Translations under genes and position numbers: made by a program
Shown: in pieces, positions 33,006 through 40,407 of the stretch
Numbering within the stretch: the first letter of the stretch is position 1
How the letters are laid out: the number at the start of each line of letters is the position of its first letter
The notes under the pieces: model-generated
What the model saw: only the letters and a program-made list of their open reading frames with translations
The model's database searches: none
What the model was told of the DNA's origin: nothing
Assembly (NCBI GenBank): GCA_028282905.1
Contig: JANQGW010000050.1
Coordinates: 1 to 40,407 of the forward strand
Source: Sedimentisphaerales bacterium
Lineage (GTDB): Bacteria > Planctomycetota > Phycisphaerae > Sedimentisphaerales > Anaerohalosphaeraceae
Length of the DNA stretch: 40,407 bases
Reading direction: 5' to 3'

Positions 33006-33448
33006 TTTAGACAGGATTTACAGGATTAACGGGATTATTATAAATATTGATATCTCTGACTTTCCTTTTTACTTCTACACCGCTTTCACCAAAGTTAATC
33101 AATAAACCAACTTCTTTGTGGATTGCCGCCAAATAATTGACCAATTGTACCTCATGGGCTTTGGCTAATTGTTTGACTGATTTTAGTTCTATAATAACAT
33201 TGGTCTCAACCAAAATATCAGCCTTAAACTCTCCGACAATCTGACCATCATAGTGAACAAGAATTTCTTTTTGACTTTCTGCAGACAGGCCTTCTTTAGC
33301 CAACTCAATCAACAGACATTTTTCATAAACGGATTCCAAAAAACCATAACCGATTGTGTTATAAACCTTATAGGCACAACCGATAATCGTATTTGTTAGC
33401 CGTTCATATCTCATTACTATCCTGCAAATCCCGTTAATCCTGTCTAAA
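33006..33448. mobile_element. Candidate repeat-flanked GxxExxY unit between ruvC and ruvA
   Basis: Left arm 33006-33036 (TTTAGACAGGATTTACAGGA TTAACGGGATT) and right arm 33419-33448 (ATCCTGCAAATCCCGTTAAT CCTGTCTAAA) are inverted repeats. Both are built from ACAGGATT-type units with a 9-base period. They enclose exactly one gene, whose stop codon lies inside the left arm and whose ATG lies just inside the right arm. This interrupts the ruvC-ruvA-ruvB order. No target-site duplication was established, and no transposase is present, so mobility is an inference. Confidence 0.5.
33007..33414 (-). CDS. GxxExxY protein, predicted PD-(D/E)XK nuclease-like
   Basis: A 135-residue protein with the defining GFLESVYEKCL motif (GxxExxY, 24-34). 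Conserved later elements, GEFKADILVETNVIIELKSV (D, then E-x-K) and VQLVNYLAAIHKEVGLLINF, fit the PD-(D/E)XK nuclease fold proposed for this family. The true function is unknown. The last ten residues, NNPVNPVNPV, and the stop codon are encoded by the flanking 9-base-period repeat (AATCCCGTT AATCCTGTA AATCCTGTC TAA). So the gene and repeat are one unit. It is AT-richer than the ruv genes around it, consistent with insertion. Confidence 0.88.
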   Translation of the reverse strand: MRYERLTNTIIGCAYKVYNTIGYGFLESVYEKCLLIELAKEGLSAESQKEILVHYDGQIVGEFKADILVETNVIIELKSVKQLAKAHEVQLVNYLAAIHKEVGLLINFGESGVEVKRKVRDINIYNNPVNPVNPV

Positions 33449-33452
33449 AAAA

Positions 33453-33923
33453 CTATCGTTCATTCGCACAGCAGAGGGCGATGGCGATGGCGTCGGCGAC
33501 GTCGGCCGGTTCGGGTGGCTCGGCCAGGCTCAAGACCGACTGGATCGCCCGCTGCATCTGGTTTTTGGTTGCCCTGCCGTTGCCGGTCAGCGATTTTTTA
33601 ATCCGCGTCGCGGCGTACTCTTTGACATCGGCTTCGGCTTCATCGCTTTTCTGCAAAATCACGCCGCGGGCATGGCCCATCAAAATCGCCGTCCGCGGAT
33701 GCTTATAGTGAGCGTACAACTGCTCAACAGCCACCATGTCCGGGCGGTACTTTTCCAAGACGGTCTGAATATCAGCAGCAATCTGGCTCAACCGTGCGGC
33801 CAGTGTATTGTCGGCGTTAATGCGAAAGACACCCGCCTCCAGCAGCTTGACATCCAGCAGCTTTTTCTCAATCACGGCATAGCCGCAAACTCGCAATCCC
33901 GGATCAATCCCTAATATCTTCAT
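33453..33923 (-). CDS. ruvC: Holliday junction resolvase RuvC
   Basis: A 156-residue endonuclease that cuts Holliday junctions symmetrically. RNase H-like fold with acidic residues: D7 in MKILGIDPGLRVCGYAVIE, E in DMVAVEQLYAHYKHPRTAIL, and the C-terminal DVADAIAIALC pair. I chose the ATG at 33923 because the family begins MxILGIDPG; the frame extends upstream into the palindrome, giving spurious residues. No strong RBS is seen. It is slightly shorter than E. coli RuvC (173). Order with ruvA and ruvB is conventional apart from the inserted GxxExxY unit. Confidence 0.95.
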   Translation of the reverse strand: MKILGIDPGLRVCGYAVIEKKLLDVKLLEAGVFRINADNTLAARLSQIAADIQTVLEKYRPDMVAVEQLYAHYKHPRTAILMGHARGVILQKSDEAEADVKEYAATRIKKSLTGNGRATKNQMQRAIQSVLSLAEPPEPADVADAIAIALCCANER

Positions 33924-33945
33924 ATAATCAATTAAACCGCTTATT

Positions 33946-34021
33946 AACCACGAAGACCACGAAGCACACGAAGAAGAAAACAACTATAATTATCTTCGTG
34001 AACTTCGTGTCCTTCGTGGTT
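33946..34021. repeat. 9-nt-period palindrome, CACGAAG word (ruvC/cysS gap)
   Basis: The left arm is CACGAAGAC CACGAAGCA CACGAAG and the right arm is CTTCGTGAA CTTCGTGTC CTTCGTGG, with an AT-rich loop. It uses the same word as the ruvB/ruvA element but differs in the two variable bases between words. It nearly fills the space between cysS and ruvC. Confidence 0.85.
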
Positions 34022-34030
34022 CAATTCATC

Positions 34031-35464
34031 TTATGCATCCGCTTTTTTGATTCGGTATTCGTGTTTGGGCATATCTTCGATCACGAAGCCGGCGGCGGTA
34101 ACTTTGTCACGAATCTCATCAGCCGCTGCCCAGTCTTTATTCAGCTTGGCCTGCTTTCGCTGTTCGGCCAGTTCGACGATTTCAGCGGGGATTTCTTCTT
34201 CACCGGCGCCTTTCAGGACACCCAGCACCGAATCGATTTTTTCGATGGCCGTGACAATGGCTTCAGCTTCACCAGCGGTCGGGTCGGCCAGCTTATTAGC
34301 ATCTTTGACCAGTTCAAAAACCGCGGCCAGAGCTTTAGAGACATTGAGGTCATCACAGAGTGCGGCATCGAATTCGGCGATAGCCTTGTTGATGAATGCC
34401 GTGACCTCGTCGCGAACGCTTGTTTCAGCGTTGCCTTTGGCTTTATCCTTAATCGTAAAGACGCACTGGCTGATCTTTTCGATGGCCGTTTCGGCGGCTT
34501 TGAGGCCATCAAAGGTAAAATTATAATTCTGACGGTAATGCGACGAGATCAGAGCATAGCGAATCGCATTTTGCTTAAAGCCTTTTTCCACCAGTTCCTG
34601 AATCGTATACAGATTGCCCTTTGACTTGGACATCTTTTCGCCGTCAAACATCAAAAACCGTGCGTGCATCCAGTAGTTGACCCATTTTTTGCCCGAAGCG
34701 CCTTCGGACTGGGCAATTTCGCACTCGTGGTGCGGGAAGATGTTGTCTTCGCCGCCGGTGTGGAAATCAAACTGCTCGCCGAGGTACTTGCTGCTCATGG
34801 CAGAACACTCGATGTGCCAGCCGGGGAAACCGCGGCCCCACGGGCTGTCCCATTGCTGGATATGCTTGGGGTCATGCTTCCAGAGTGCAAAGTCCTGCGG
34901 GTTTTTCTTTTCGGAGTTGACTTCGATGCGGGCACCGGCGTTCAAGTCGTCCAGTGTATTGCCGGACAGTTTACCGTAATCCTTAAACGTCGTCACATCG
35001 TAATAAACGTTATGGCCGACGACATAGGCGTGGCCCTTATCGACCAGGGTGCTGATCATGTCGATCATTTCCTGGATATGCTCGGTTGCCCGCGGAAAAC
35101 TGTCGGCCGGCTGCATGTTCAGCATCTCGGCGGCGGCATTGAACGAGTCGATATAAAAGGCCGCGATCTCCAGCGGGTCTTTTTTCTCTTTGCGGGCGGC
35201 TTCTTCGAGCTTGTCGGCGCCTTCGTCGGCATCATCCAGCAGGTGCCCCACATCCGTGATGTTCATGATGTGCGAAACCTCGAACCCTTTGAATGCCAGA
35301 AACCGTTTGAGCAGGTCCGCCATCAAAAATGATCGGAAGTTGCCGATATGCGGATGCGAATACACCGTCGGGCCGCAACTGTAAAGCTTGACCTTGCCGG
35401 CTTCAACCGGCTCAAACACCTCGACCTGTTTTGAAAACGTATTATAAAACTTTATTTCACTCAT
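34031..35464 (-). CDS. cysS: Cysteinyl-tRNA synthetase
   Basis: A 477-residue class I aminoacyl-tRNA synthetase charging tRNA-Cys. It has the HIGH-type motif in YSCGPTVYSHPHIGNFRSFL (about 28-47, with zinc Cys), WHIECSAMSSKYLGEQFDFH, the HHECEIAQSEG metal region and the KMSKSKGN signature (MFDGEKMSKSKGNLYTIQEL). The DALR and C-terminal anticodon-binding helical domains follow, ending EYRIKKADA. Length is normal for the bacterial enzyme. It is flanked on both sides by 9-base-period palindromes of different word types. Confidence 0.97.
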   Translation of the reverse strand: MSEIKFYNTFSKQVEVFEPVEAGKVKLYSCGPTVYSHPHIGNFRSFLMADLLKRFLAFKGFEVSHIMNITDVGHLLDDADEGADKLEEAARKEKKDPLEIAAFYIDSFNAAAEMLNMQPADSFPRATEHIQEMIDMISTLVDKGHAYVVGHNVYYDVTTFKDYGKLSGNTLDDLNAGARIEVNSEKKNPQDFALWKHDPKHIQQWDSPWGRGFPGWHIECSAMSSKYLGEQFDFHTGGEDNIFPHHECEIAQSEGASGKKWVNYWMHARFLMFDGEKMSKSKGNLYTIQELVEKGFKQNAIRYALISSHYRQNYNFTFDGLKAAETAIEKISQCVFTIKDKAKGNAETSVRDEVTAFINKAIAEFDAALCDDLNVSKALAAVFELVKDANKLADPTAGEAEAIVTAIEKIDSVLGVLKGAGEEEIPAEIVELAEQRKQAKLNKDWAAADEIRDKVTAAGFVIEDMPKHEYRIKKADA

Positions 35465-35483
35465 TGTTTCTCTTCTCTTTTTT

Positions 35484-35558
35484 GTCCACAGATTACACAG
35501 ATTTCACTGATTAAATATATAAAAGAAAAATCTGTGTCCATCTGTGTAATCTGTGGAC
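35484..35558. repeat. 9-nt-period palindrome, CACAGATT word (cysS/ispF gap)
   Basis: The left arm is CACAGATTA CACAGATTT CACTGATT and the right arm is AATCTGTGT CCATCTGTGT AATCTGTGG, with an AT-rich loop of about 18 bases. The outermost GTCCACAG/CTGTGGAC arms match exactly. It lies 4 bases from the ispF stop. Same architecture as the CACGAAG palindromes but with a different word. Confidence 0.85.
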
Positions 35559-35561
35559 TTT

Positions 35562-36071
35562 TTATAATCTTCGTTTTACTCTTCTTCGCAAAAGGACCAT
35601 GGCGGTTGAGGCGATGGCTTTGCCTTCGCCGACGGCGTCGAGGCCCTCATTGGTTTTTGCCTTGATATTCACGTTGGAAAAATCCGTATCCAGCAGTCCG
35701 GCCACGGCCCGTTTGATCTGGCCCTTATAGGGGCCGAGTTTGGGGCGTTGGGCATGGACAATCACATCCAGATTGACAATTTCCCAGCGGTCTTTTTTAA
35801 CGCGTTCCCGCACCAGTAGCACCAAATCCCGGCTGTCAGCGTCTTTCCATTCCGGGTCGGTGTCGGGAAACAGCGTGCCGATATCGCCGAGTCCGGCAGC
35901 ACCAAGTATCGCGTCGATCACCGCGTGCAGCACGACGTCGCCATCACTGTGTGCCAGCAGGCCGCATTCGAAAGGCACCTCAACCCCGCCCAGCATCAGC
36001 GGTTTATCCGCGATGAGCTGGTGGATATCGGTTCCGATGCCCGTTCGATATTCGTACTCGACGCTGTCCAC
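35562..36071 (-). CDS. ispF: 2-C-methyl-D-erythritol 2,4-cyclodiphosphate synthase
   Basis: A 169-residue enzyme of the MEP isoprenoid pathway. It cyclises the CDP-methylerythritol phosphate intermediate with release of CMP. Metal ligands D15 and H17 (GIGTDIHQLI) and H49 (HSDGDVVLHAVIDAILGA) keep the spacing known from E. coli IspF (8, 10, 42). Later family motifs are GTLFPDTDPEWKDADS and NIKAKTNEGLDAVGEGKAIA. The start is a GTG 3 bases after the hisB stop, with GGAG inside the hisB end, so translation is coupled to hisB. The pairing of ispF with his genes looks like operon convenience rather than shared chemistry. Confidence 0.95.
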   Translation of the reverse strand: MDSVEYEYRTGIGTDIHQLIADKPLMLGGVEVPFECGLLAHSDGDVVLHAVIDAILGAAGLGDIGTLFPDTDPEWKDADSRDLVLLVRERVKKDRWEIVNLDVIVHAQRPKLGPYKGQIKRAVAGLLDTDFSNVNIKAKTNEGLDAVGEGKAIASTAMVLLRRRVKRRL

Positions 36072-36074
36072 GAT

Positions 36075-36659
36075 TTACAGCACTCCTTTGGTACTGGGGA
36101 TGTCATCACCGATGATTTTGACAGCTGTGCCGATAGCCTGGCCCAGTGCCTTGAAGATCGCCTCGGCCATGTGGTGGCTGTTGGTGCCGTAGGGCACATC
36201 CACATGCAGGTTAAATTTGCCAACCGTCGAGAAACTTCGCAAAAATTCCTCACACAGTTCCACATCAAACTCGCCGATCTTTTCCGTTGGAAAGTCTGCC
36301 CGATAGACCAGAAACGGACGGCCCGACAAATCCACCGTTACCTCGGCCTTGGCGTCTTCCATCGGCACAATGCTGTGGCCGTAGCGGGCGATGCCTTTTT
36401 TGTCGGCGAGCGCCGCATCCAGTGCTTCGCCTAAACAGATGCCGACGTCTTCAACGGTGTGATGCGCGTCAATGTGCAAATCACCTTTGGCCTTAACCAC
36501 CATGTCAATTTTGCTGTGTTTGCTCAGATGCGTCAGCATGTGGTCGAAAAAGCCCACGCCGGTGTCAATCTCGTAACGGCCGGTGCCGTCAAGATTGAGT
36601 GTCACCGTGATATCCGTTTCATTCGTCGTGCGTTTCAGTTCCGTTTTTCGCTCTGCCAT
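36075..36659 (-). CDS. hisB: Imidazoleglycerol-phosphate dehydratase
   Basis: A 194-residue dehydratase, the sixth step of histidine synthesis, without the phosphatase domain found in enterobacterial HisB. It has the characteristic His clusters binding manganese: GVGFFDHMLTHLSKHSKIDM, DLHIDAHHTVEDVGICLGEA and VPYGTNSHHMAEAIFKALG. The C-terminus is DIPSTKGVL. Length matches the monofunctional bacterial enzyme. It follows hisC by 11 bases and precedes ispF by 3 bases, so hisC-hisB-ispF are one transcription unit. Confidence 0.97.
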   Translation of the reverse strand: MAERKTELKRTTNETDITVTLNLDGTGRYEIDTGVGFFDHMLTHLSKHSKIDMVVKAKGDLHIDAHHTVEDVGICLGEALDAALADKKGIARYGHSIVPMEDAKAEVTVDLSGRPFLVYRADFPTEKIGEFDVELCEEFLRSFSTVGKFNLHVDVPYGTNSHHMAEAIFKALGQAIGTAVKIIGDDIPSTKGVL

Positions 36660-36670
36660 AAATCTATCCC

Positions 36671-37711
36671 TTAGTCCAGTACATCCTTCAGCGCCGCCAA
36701 TAGTTTGTCATTCTGTTCGGGCGTGCCGATGGTTATTCGCAGTTTATCCGTCAATCCATCCAGCGAAAAATACCGGATGAAAATATTTTGCTTTTTCAAT
36801 GCCTCATGAATCGCTTTCGCATCACAGCCGACACATCGGGACAGCAAAAAATTCGTCTGACTGGGAGACACTTCAAACCCCAGCGACGTCAACTGCTCGG
36901 TTAATCGCGTGCGTTCGGCTATAATCTTTTCGACATTGCTTTTTAAGTGCGCCTGATCTTTGATCGCCGCCGTTGCCGCCGCCAGTGAAATCACGTCCGC
37001 ATTATACGAGTCTTTGGCCTTCATCAACCCGGCAATCAGCTTTGGCGAGGCAATCCCGAAACCAAACCGCAGACCCGCCAGCGAATACCCCTTGCTCATT
37101 GAGCGGAGAATCAGCACATTTTCGAAATCGTGAACCAGTCGAATCGCGTTGTCTTCGGCGAAATCCACATAGGCCTCGTCAATCAGCAGTACACCGGTCA
37201 GTCGCCCTGCCAGTTCGGCCAATGCGTCAATCGGCAGCATATCGCAGGTCGGCGCATTAGGATTGCAGACAATCGTCAGCGGTGCGTTGATTTTCGCCAG
37301 TTCATCCAGCGAACCGTTTTCACCCCGCGGCACCTCAACCGCTTCGCAGCCCTGGATATTGGCCAACACCGGGTACAGCGAATAGGTCGGCTGGGCATAG
37401 GCCATCGGGCGAGTGTGGTCACAGCAAACCCGCACGCAGATTGTCAGCAGATCATCGCCGCCATTGGTACAGATAATGTTTTCCGGGCGGACATTCAGTA
37501 CCTGGGCCGCGGCGGCGCGAAAGCTGTCACCGGCCGCCTCCGGGTATCGCTGAAAATCCAGCGACGTCAACTCGGCAATCGCCTCAAACACCTTCGGCGA
37601 TGCCGGCCACGGGTTCTCATTGCTGTTGAGCTTGATTACATCCGCGGTTTTGGGCTGAAAACCGGGAACATAGCCCGCCATTTTTTCAATTGTGTCACGA
37701 AAATATGTCAT
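36671..37711 (-). CDS. hisC: Histidinol-phosphate aminotransferase
   Basis: A 346-residue PLP enzyme (fold type I) that transaminates imidazole acetol phosphate. Motifs: IKLNSNENPWPASPKVFEAI near the N-terminus, TNGGDDLLTICVRVCC, IVCNPNAPTCDMLP, LLIDEAYVDFAEDNAIR, and the PLP lysine K207 in LRSMSKGYSLAGLRFGFGIA. I chose the ATG at 37711 (AAGG 7 bases upstream); a TTG directly before it would add one residue. A TATAAT lies about 35 bases upstream on the minus strand, with a weak -35. It heads the hisC-hisB-ispF operon. Upstream to accD are about 170 bases with nothing further. Confidence 0.96.
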   Translation of the reverse strand: MTYFRDTIEKMAGYVPGFQPKTADVIKLNSNENPWPASPKVFEAIAELTSLDFQRYPEAAGDSFRAAAAQVLNVRPENIICTNGGDDLLTICVRVCCDHTRPMAYAQPTYSLYPVLANIQGCEAVEVPRGENGSLDELAKINAPLTIVCNPNAPTCDMLPIDALAELAGRLTGVLLIDEAYVDFAEDNAIRLVHDFENVLILRSMSKGYSLAGLRFGFGIASPKLIAGLMKAKDSYNADVISLAAATAAIKDQAHLKSNVEKIIAERTRLTEQLTSLGFEVSPSQTNFLLSRCVGCDAKAIHEALKKQNIFIRYFSLDGLTDKLRITIGTPEQNDKLLAALKDVLD

Positions 37712-37883
37712 CAAAGCACCTTATTGATACAGTTTGGACAATTATAACCCGCATTTGACGGCAAAAAAAGAAGATTTTGAAAAACTTAACGTGTGCTGCA
37801 TACAGCAATAACTCTCAGCGCAGCAAAGGATATCGATGTATTGGGGACATCCTTAATAGTAGCATTGACGGGCGTGCCAGAGA

Positions 37884-38729
37884 CTATTTGCCGCAATAGT
37901 CGATGAGGCGGCCGATTTCGCTGCGGAGTTTTTTGCGATGGACGATCATATCGACAAAACCGTGCTCGACGAGAAATTCAGCGGTCTGGAAGCCTTCGGG
38001 CAATTCGATTTTGATGGTCTGCTGGATCACACGCGGCCCGGCAAAGCCGATCAGGGCTTTGGGTTCGGCGATAATGATATCGCCCAGCATTGCGAAACTG
38101 GCCGCCACGCCCCCGGTCGTCGGGTCGGTCAGGACGGAGATAAACAGCCCCCCTGCCTCATCATAACGGGCCAGAGCCGCACTGGTTTTGGCCATCTGCG
38201 AGAGAGCAACGAGTCCTTCATGCATTCGGGCGCCCCCGGAGCAGCAAACCGCAATAAAAGGCAGCGATTCTTCAATCGCCCGGTCAATCGCCTGGCAGAA
38301 TTTTTCGCCAACGACCATGCCCATCGAGCCGCCGAGGAAATTAAAGTTCATGACCGCCAGCATGACGCCGCGACCACGGATAAAAGCCTTGCCCGCCAGT
38401 AATGCCTCATGAGCGGCCATTTTTTCCGGATCGACCTTGATACGGTCCTTGTAGTTCTTATCTCCCCAGGTAAACTTCAGCGGGTCACTACTGGCCAGGT
38501 CCGCTCCCAATTCCTCGAACGATCCTTCATCGACCAACTGCCGGACGCGTTCGGCACCGCCAATGCGAAAATGATGGTCGCATTCGGGGCAGATGCTCAT
38601 GTTCTCATCGACCGTCTTTTTATAGAGCATGTTCTTGCAGGACGGGCAGGACATCCACAGCCCTTCCGGCATCTCTTTTCGGGGCTTGAGTGAAAACCCG
38701 TTCCAGTTTGGTTTATTCTTTTTCGCCAT
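37884..38729 (-). CDS. accD: Acetyl-CoA carboxylase carboxyltransferase subunit beta
   Basis: A 281-residue subunit that, with AccA, transfers carboxyl from biotin to acetyl-CoA in the first step of fatty acid synthesis. The N-terminal zinc ribbon has four cysteines, C28, C31, C47 and C50 (WMSCPSCKNMLYKKTVDENM, then SICPECDHHF). The crotonase-like carboxyltransferase domain has GRGVMLAVMNFNFLGGSMGM, AVCCSGGARMHEGLVALSQM and TDPTTGGVAASFAMLGDII. Length is normal. It is separated from rpe upstream by 34 bases, so it is probably cotranscribed with rpe. Confidence 0.97.
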   Translation of the reverse strand: MAKKNKPNWNGFSLKPRKEMPEGLWMSCPSCKNMLYKKTVDENMSICPECDHHFRIGGAERVRQLVDEGSFEELGADLASSDPLKFTWGDKNYKDRIKVDPEKMAAHEALLAGKAFIRGRGVMLAVMNFNFLGGSMGMVVGEKFCQAIDRAIEESLPFIAVCCSGGARMHEGLVALSQMAKTSAALARYDEAGGLFISVLTDPTTGGVAASFAMLGDIIIAEPKALIGFAGPRVIQQTIKIELPEGFQTAEFLVEHGFVDMIVHRKKLRSEIGRLIDYCGK

Positions 38730-38763
38730 GGGGAAGCTCTTTGTTCCTAATCGCGTTTATTGG

Positions 38764-39441
38764 CTATTCATTCAATGCATTGGTAATCGCGTCAATCGCC
38801 GCGGCCCGATCCGGCTGGCCGAAGACGGCGTTGCCGGCGACAAAGGTATCGGCGCCGTAATCCCGCGCCGTTGCCACGGTCGTCGCGTCAATGCCGCCAT
38901 CGACCTGGATTCGCACGTCGGGGCCGACGATCTCGCGAATCTGCTGGCATTTTTGAGCGGCATCGTCCATAAAAGCCTGGCCGCCGAAGCCCGGCTGAAC
39001 CGTCATCACCAGCACCATATTACACAATGGAGCGACTTTTTCAATGGATTTGACGGGAGTTTTCGGATTCAGCGTCACACCGACGGTTACGCCCTGCTGA
39101 CGGAGTACATCGACAAAGGCCATCGGATCATCGACGGTTTCGATATGAAACGTGATATGGTCAGCACCGGCTTTGATGAATTCCGGGGCATATGTTTGCG
39201 GATCGGTAATCATCAGGTGTGTATCCAACACCGCATCGGTACACTGACGAATCCACTTGACCGCGGGCGGGCCAAAGGTGATATTCGGCACAAAATGGCC
39301 GTCCATGACGTCCAAATGCACGATTTTGATGCCCGCATCGGTCACTTGTGCGATTTCCGATTGTAAATTCGCAAAATCCGCGCTCAAGATCGACGGTGCG
39401 ATCTCAAACGTCCCGGTTGGTGGCAACAGCTTCTTTTCCAT
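38764..39441 (-). CDS. rpe: Ribulose-phosphate 3-epimerase
   Basis: A 225-residue TIM-barrel enzyme interconverting ribulose-5-phosphate and xylulose-5-phosphate. Motifs: APSILSADFANLQSEIAQV, HLDVMDGHFVPNITFGPPAV (metal His and catalytic Asp), VLVMTVQPGFGGQAFM, and IQVDGGIDATTVATARDYGA, then VAGNAVFG (phosphate binding). Length is normal. It lies between pgk upstream and accD downstream on the minus strand. A palindrome separates it from pgk. Confidence 0.97.
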   Translation of the reverse strand: MEKKLLPPTGTFEIAPSILSADFANLQSEIAQVTDAGIKIVHLDVMDGHFVPNITFGPPAVKWIRQCTDAVLDTHLMITDPQTYAPEFIKAGADHITFHIETVDDPMAFVDVLRQQGVTVGVTLNPKTPVKSIEKVAPLCNMVLVMTVQPGFGGQAFMDDAAQKCQQIREIVGPDVRIQVDGGIDATTVATARDYGADTFVAGNAVFGQPDRAAAIDAITNALNE

Positions 39442-39471
39442 ATCTTACCTGTTTTTGGCAAAGCTAAAATT

Positions 39472-39542
39472 AACCATGAAGCACATGAAGTCCATGAAGA
39501 TTCTATTATTATACCTTCATGTTCTTCATGCCCTTCATGGTT
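39472..39542. repeat. 9-nt-period palindrome, CATGAAG word (rpe/pgk gap)
   Basis: The left arm is CATGAAGCA CATGAAGTC CATGAAG and the right arm is CTTCATGTT CTTCATGCC CTTCATGG, with an AT-rich loop of about 15 bases. Each unit differs from the CACGAAG word by one transition (C to T), as if the whole element had changed in step. Confidence 0.85.
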
Positions 39543-39561
39543 TTATTCACAAGTTCAATTC

Positions 39562-40407
39562 TTACTTCTCATCGAGGATGGCGAGGCACTTGAACTTCTT
39601 GCCTTCGAGGAATTCGAGGCTGGCGCCGCCACCGGTGGAAATATGGCTGACCTGATCTTCCAGGCCCATATTCACGATTGCTGTAGCGCTGTCGCCGCCA
39701 CCGATTACGCTGCGAGCGCCTTTGCTGGTCGCTTCAGCGACTGCCTGGGCAACGGCCTTAGTGCCCGCGGCGAACGCTTCCATCTCAAAAACGCCCATCG
39801 GGCCGTTCCAGACAATCGTCCTGGCGTCGTCCAGCTTGGAAACCAGCAGGTCGCGGGTCTTCGGACCAATGTCCAGACCTTCCCAGCCTTCCGGGATGTC
39901 GCCTTCAACGACCTTGTTTTCGGCATCCGCCTTGAACTCGGTCGCAACCACGGTATCGACCGGCAATACGAGTTCGCAGCCGACTTCCTTGGCCTGTTTG
40001 AGCAGTTCGACTGCCTTATCGACAAAATCGTCTTCACAGAGGCTGTCGCCAACCTGCTGGCCCTGTGCCTTGAAGAAGGTGTAGGCCATCGCCCCGCCGA
40101 TCAGGATCGTATCGACCTTGGTCATGAGGTTCTCGATGACGGCGATCTTATCCGAAACTTTTGCACCGCCGAGAATGGCAACGAAGGGCTTTTCGGCGTT
40201 TTCAACAGTCTCGCCGAGGAACTTCAGTTCTTTCTCGATGAGGTAGCCGGAGACACGCGGCTTGCCTTCCATCATGCACGGAACGGTGTACATCGAAGCG
40301 TTATCGCGATGAGCGGTCCCAAATGCATCACAGACATAGACATCGGCCATGTCGGCAATCTTCTTAGCGAAAGCGTCTTTGGCTTGGTGCAACTGAGCGT
40401 CTTCCTT
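39562..40407 (-). CDS. pgk: Phosphoglycerate kinase (C-terminal part, runs off the window)
   Basis: The reading frame is open to the window edge; about 281 residues of a protein that is usually near 395 are visible. Present are the end of the N-domain ([20 protein letters not shown]), the hinge and nucleotide domain ([40 protein letters not shown]), [20 protein letters not shown] and [19 protein letters not shown], and the C-terminal [12 protein letters not shown] segment. The enzyme makes ATP from 1,3-bisphosphoglycerate in glycolysis. In planctomycetes and many other bacteria it lies next to gap, which may be just outside. Confidence 0.97.
   Translation of the reverse strand, partial: KEDAQLHQAKDAFAKKIADMADVYVCDAFGTAHRDNASMYTVPCMMEGKPRVSGYLIEKELKFLGETVENAEKPFVAILGGAKVSDKIAVIENLMTKVDTILIGGAMAYTFFKAQGQQVGDSLCEDDFVDKAVELLKQAKEVGCELVLPVDTVVATEFKADAENKVVEGDIPEGWEGLDIGPKTRDLLVSKLDDARTIVWNGPMGVFEMEAFAAGTKAVAQAVAEATSKGARSVIGGGDSATAIVNMGLEDQVSHISTGGGASLEFLEGKKFKCLAILDEK

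Noticed and set aside
32290..34021. CRISPR array
   Set aside because: The repeats are short 9-nt units in inverted arms with no unique spacers, and no cas genes are present.
34664..39366. Long open frames antisense to cysS, hisC, accD and rpe (up to about 245 codons)
   Set aside because: They mirror the codon structure of well-supported genes on the minus strand, have no RBS and resemble no family.
1..40407. tRNA or rRNA genes
   Set aside because: I looked for GGTTCGAATCC-type T-arms and CCA ends on both strands and found none; a tRNAscan run would be decisive.

Overview
The window looks like a chromosomal segment of a planctomycete, most likely class Phycisphaerae. The reasons are the short dockerin-like repeats ending secreted proteins (for example NLQDLAVLAQNWL), a PEP-CTERM protein, an M6 protease carrying LamG and dockerin-like modules, many two-component genes, and moderate GC content with AT-richer accessory stretches. 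This placement is inferred from gene content; no rRNA or tRNA was seen.

Layout. 1-2.2 kb: tail of a secreted dockerin-like protein, a CYTH (class IV cyclase-like) gene coupled to a HAD phosphatase, and, convergent with them, a deiodinase-like thioredoxin-fold protein whose frame is interrupted by a single UGA exactly at the catalytic position. I read it as a selenoprotein of 228 residues. 2.3-2.57 kb: a small RNA with its own promoter and terminator, 6S-like. 2.9-6.6 kb: a PEGA lipoprotein, a hybrid histidine kinase and a NarL-type regulator. 6.9-11.0 kb: a three-gene minus-strand operon encoding a membrane-anchored GrpE-like protein, a lid-less Hsp70 and a membrane-anchored TerB/J-domain protein. 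Together they form a complete but unusual membrane-tethered chaperone machine. 11.4-17.1 kb: lineage-specific lipoproteins and membrane proteins, a 51-residue Cys-rich protein, and gene debris. 17.2-24.2 kb: carbohydrate-active and secreted enzymes (GH29 fucosidase with PA14, a beta-propeller glycosidase-like protein, an M6 protease with a frameshift in its LamG tail). 24.6-29.5 kb: MscS channel, RmuC, a membrane C39-like peptidase, a PEP-CTERM protein and MTA phosphorylase. 29.6-31.1 kb: a histidine kinase with a single-domain response regulator. 31.2-40.4 kb: minus-strand housekeeping genes ruvB, ruvA, ruvC, cysS, ispF, hisB, hisC, accD, rpe and pgk.

Two patterns cut across the genes. First, the housekeeping block is punctuated by large palindromes. 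Each arm is built of about three units with a strict 9-nt period, but the unit 'word' differs from site to site (CACGAAG, CACAGATT, ACAGGATT, CATGAAG). Second, one such palindrome encloses a GxxExxY gene between ruvC and ruvA, and the repeat arm itself encodes the protein's NPVNPVNPV tail and stop codon.

The strongest candidates for something new are the tethered Hsp70 triad, the UGA-containing deiodinase-like gene, and the architecture-defined 9-nt repeat family with its embedded GxxExxY unit.
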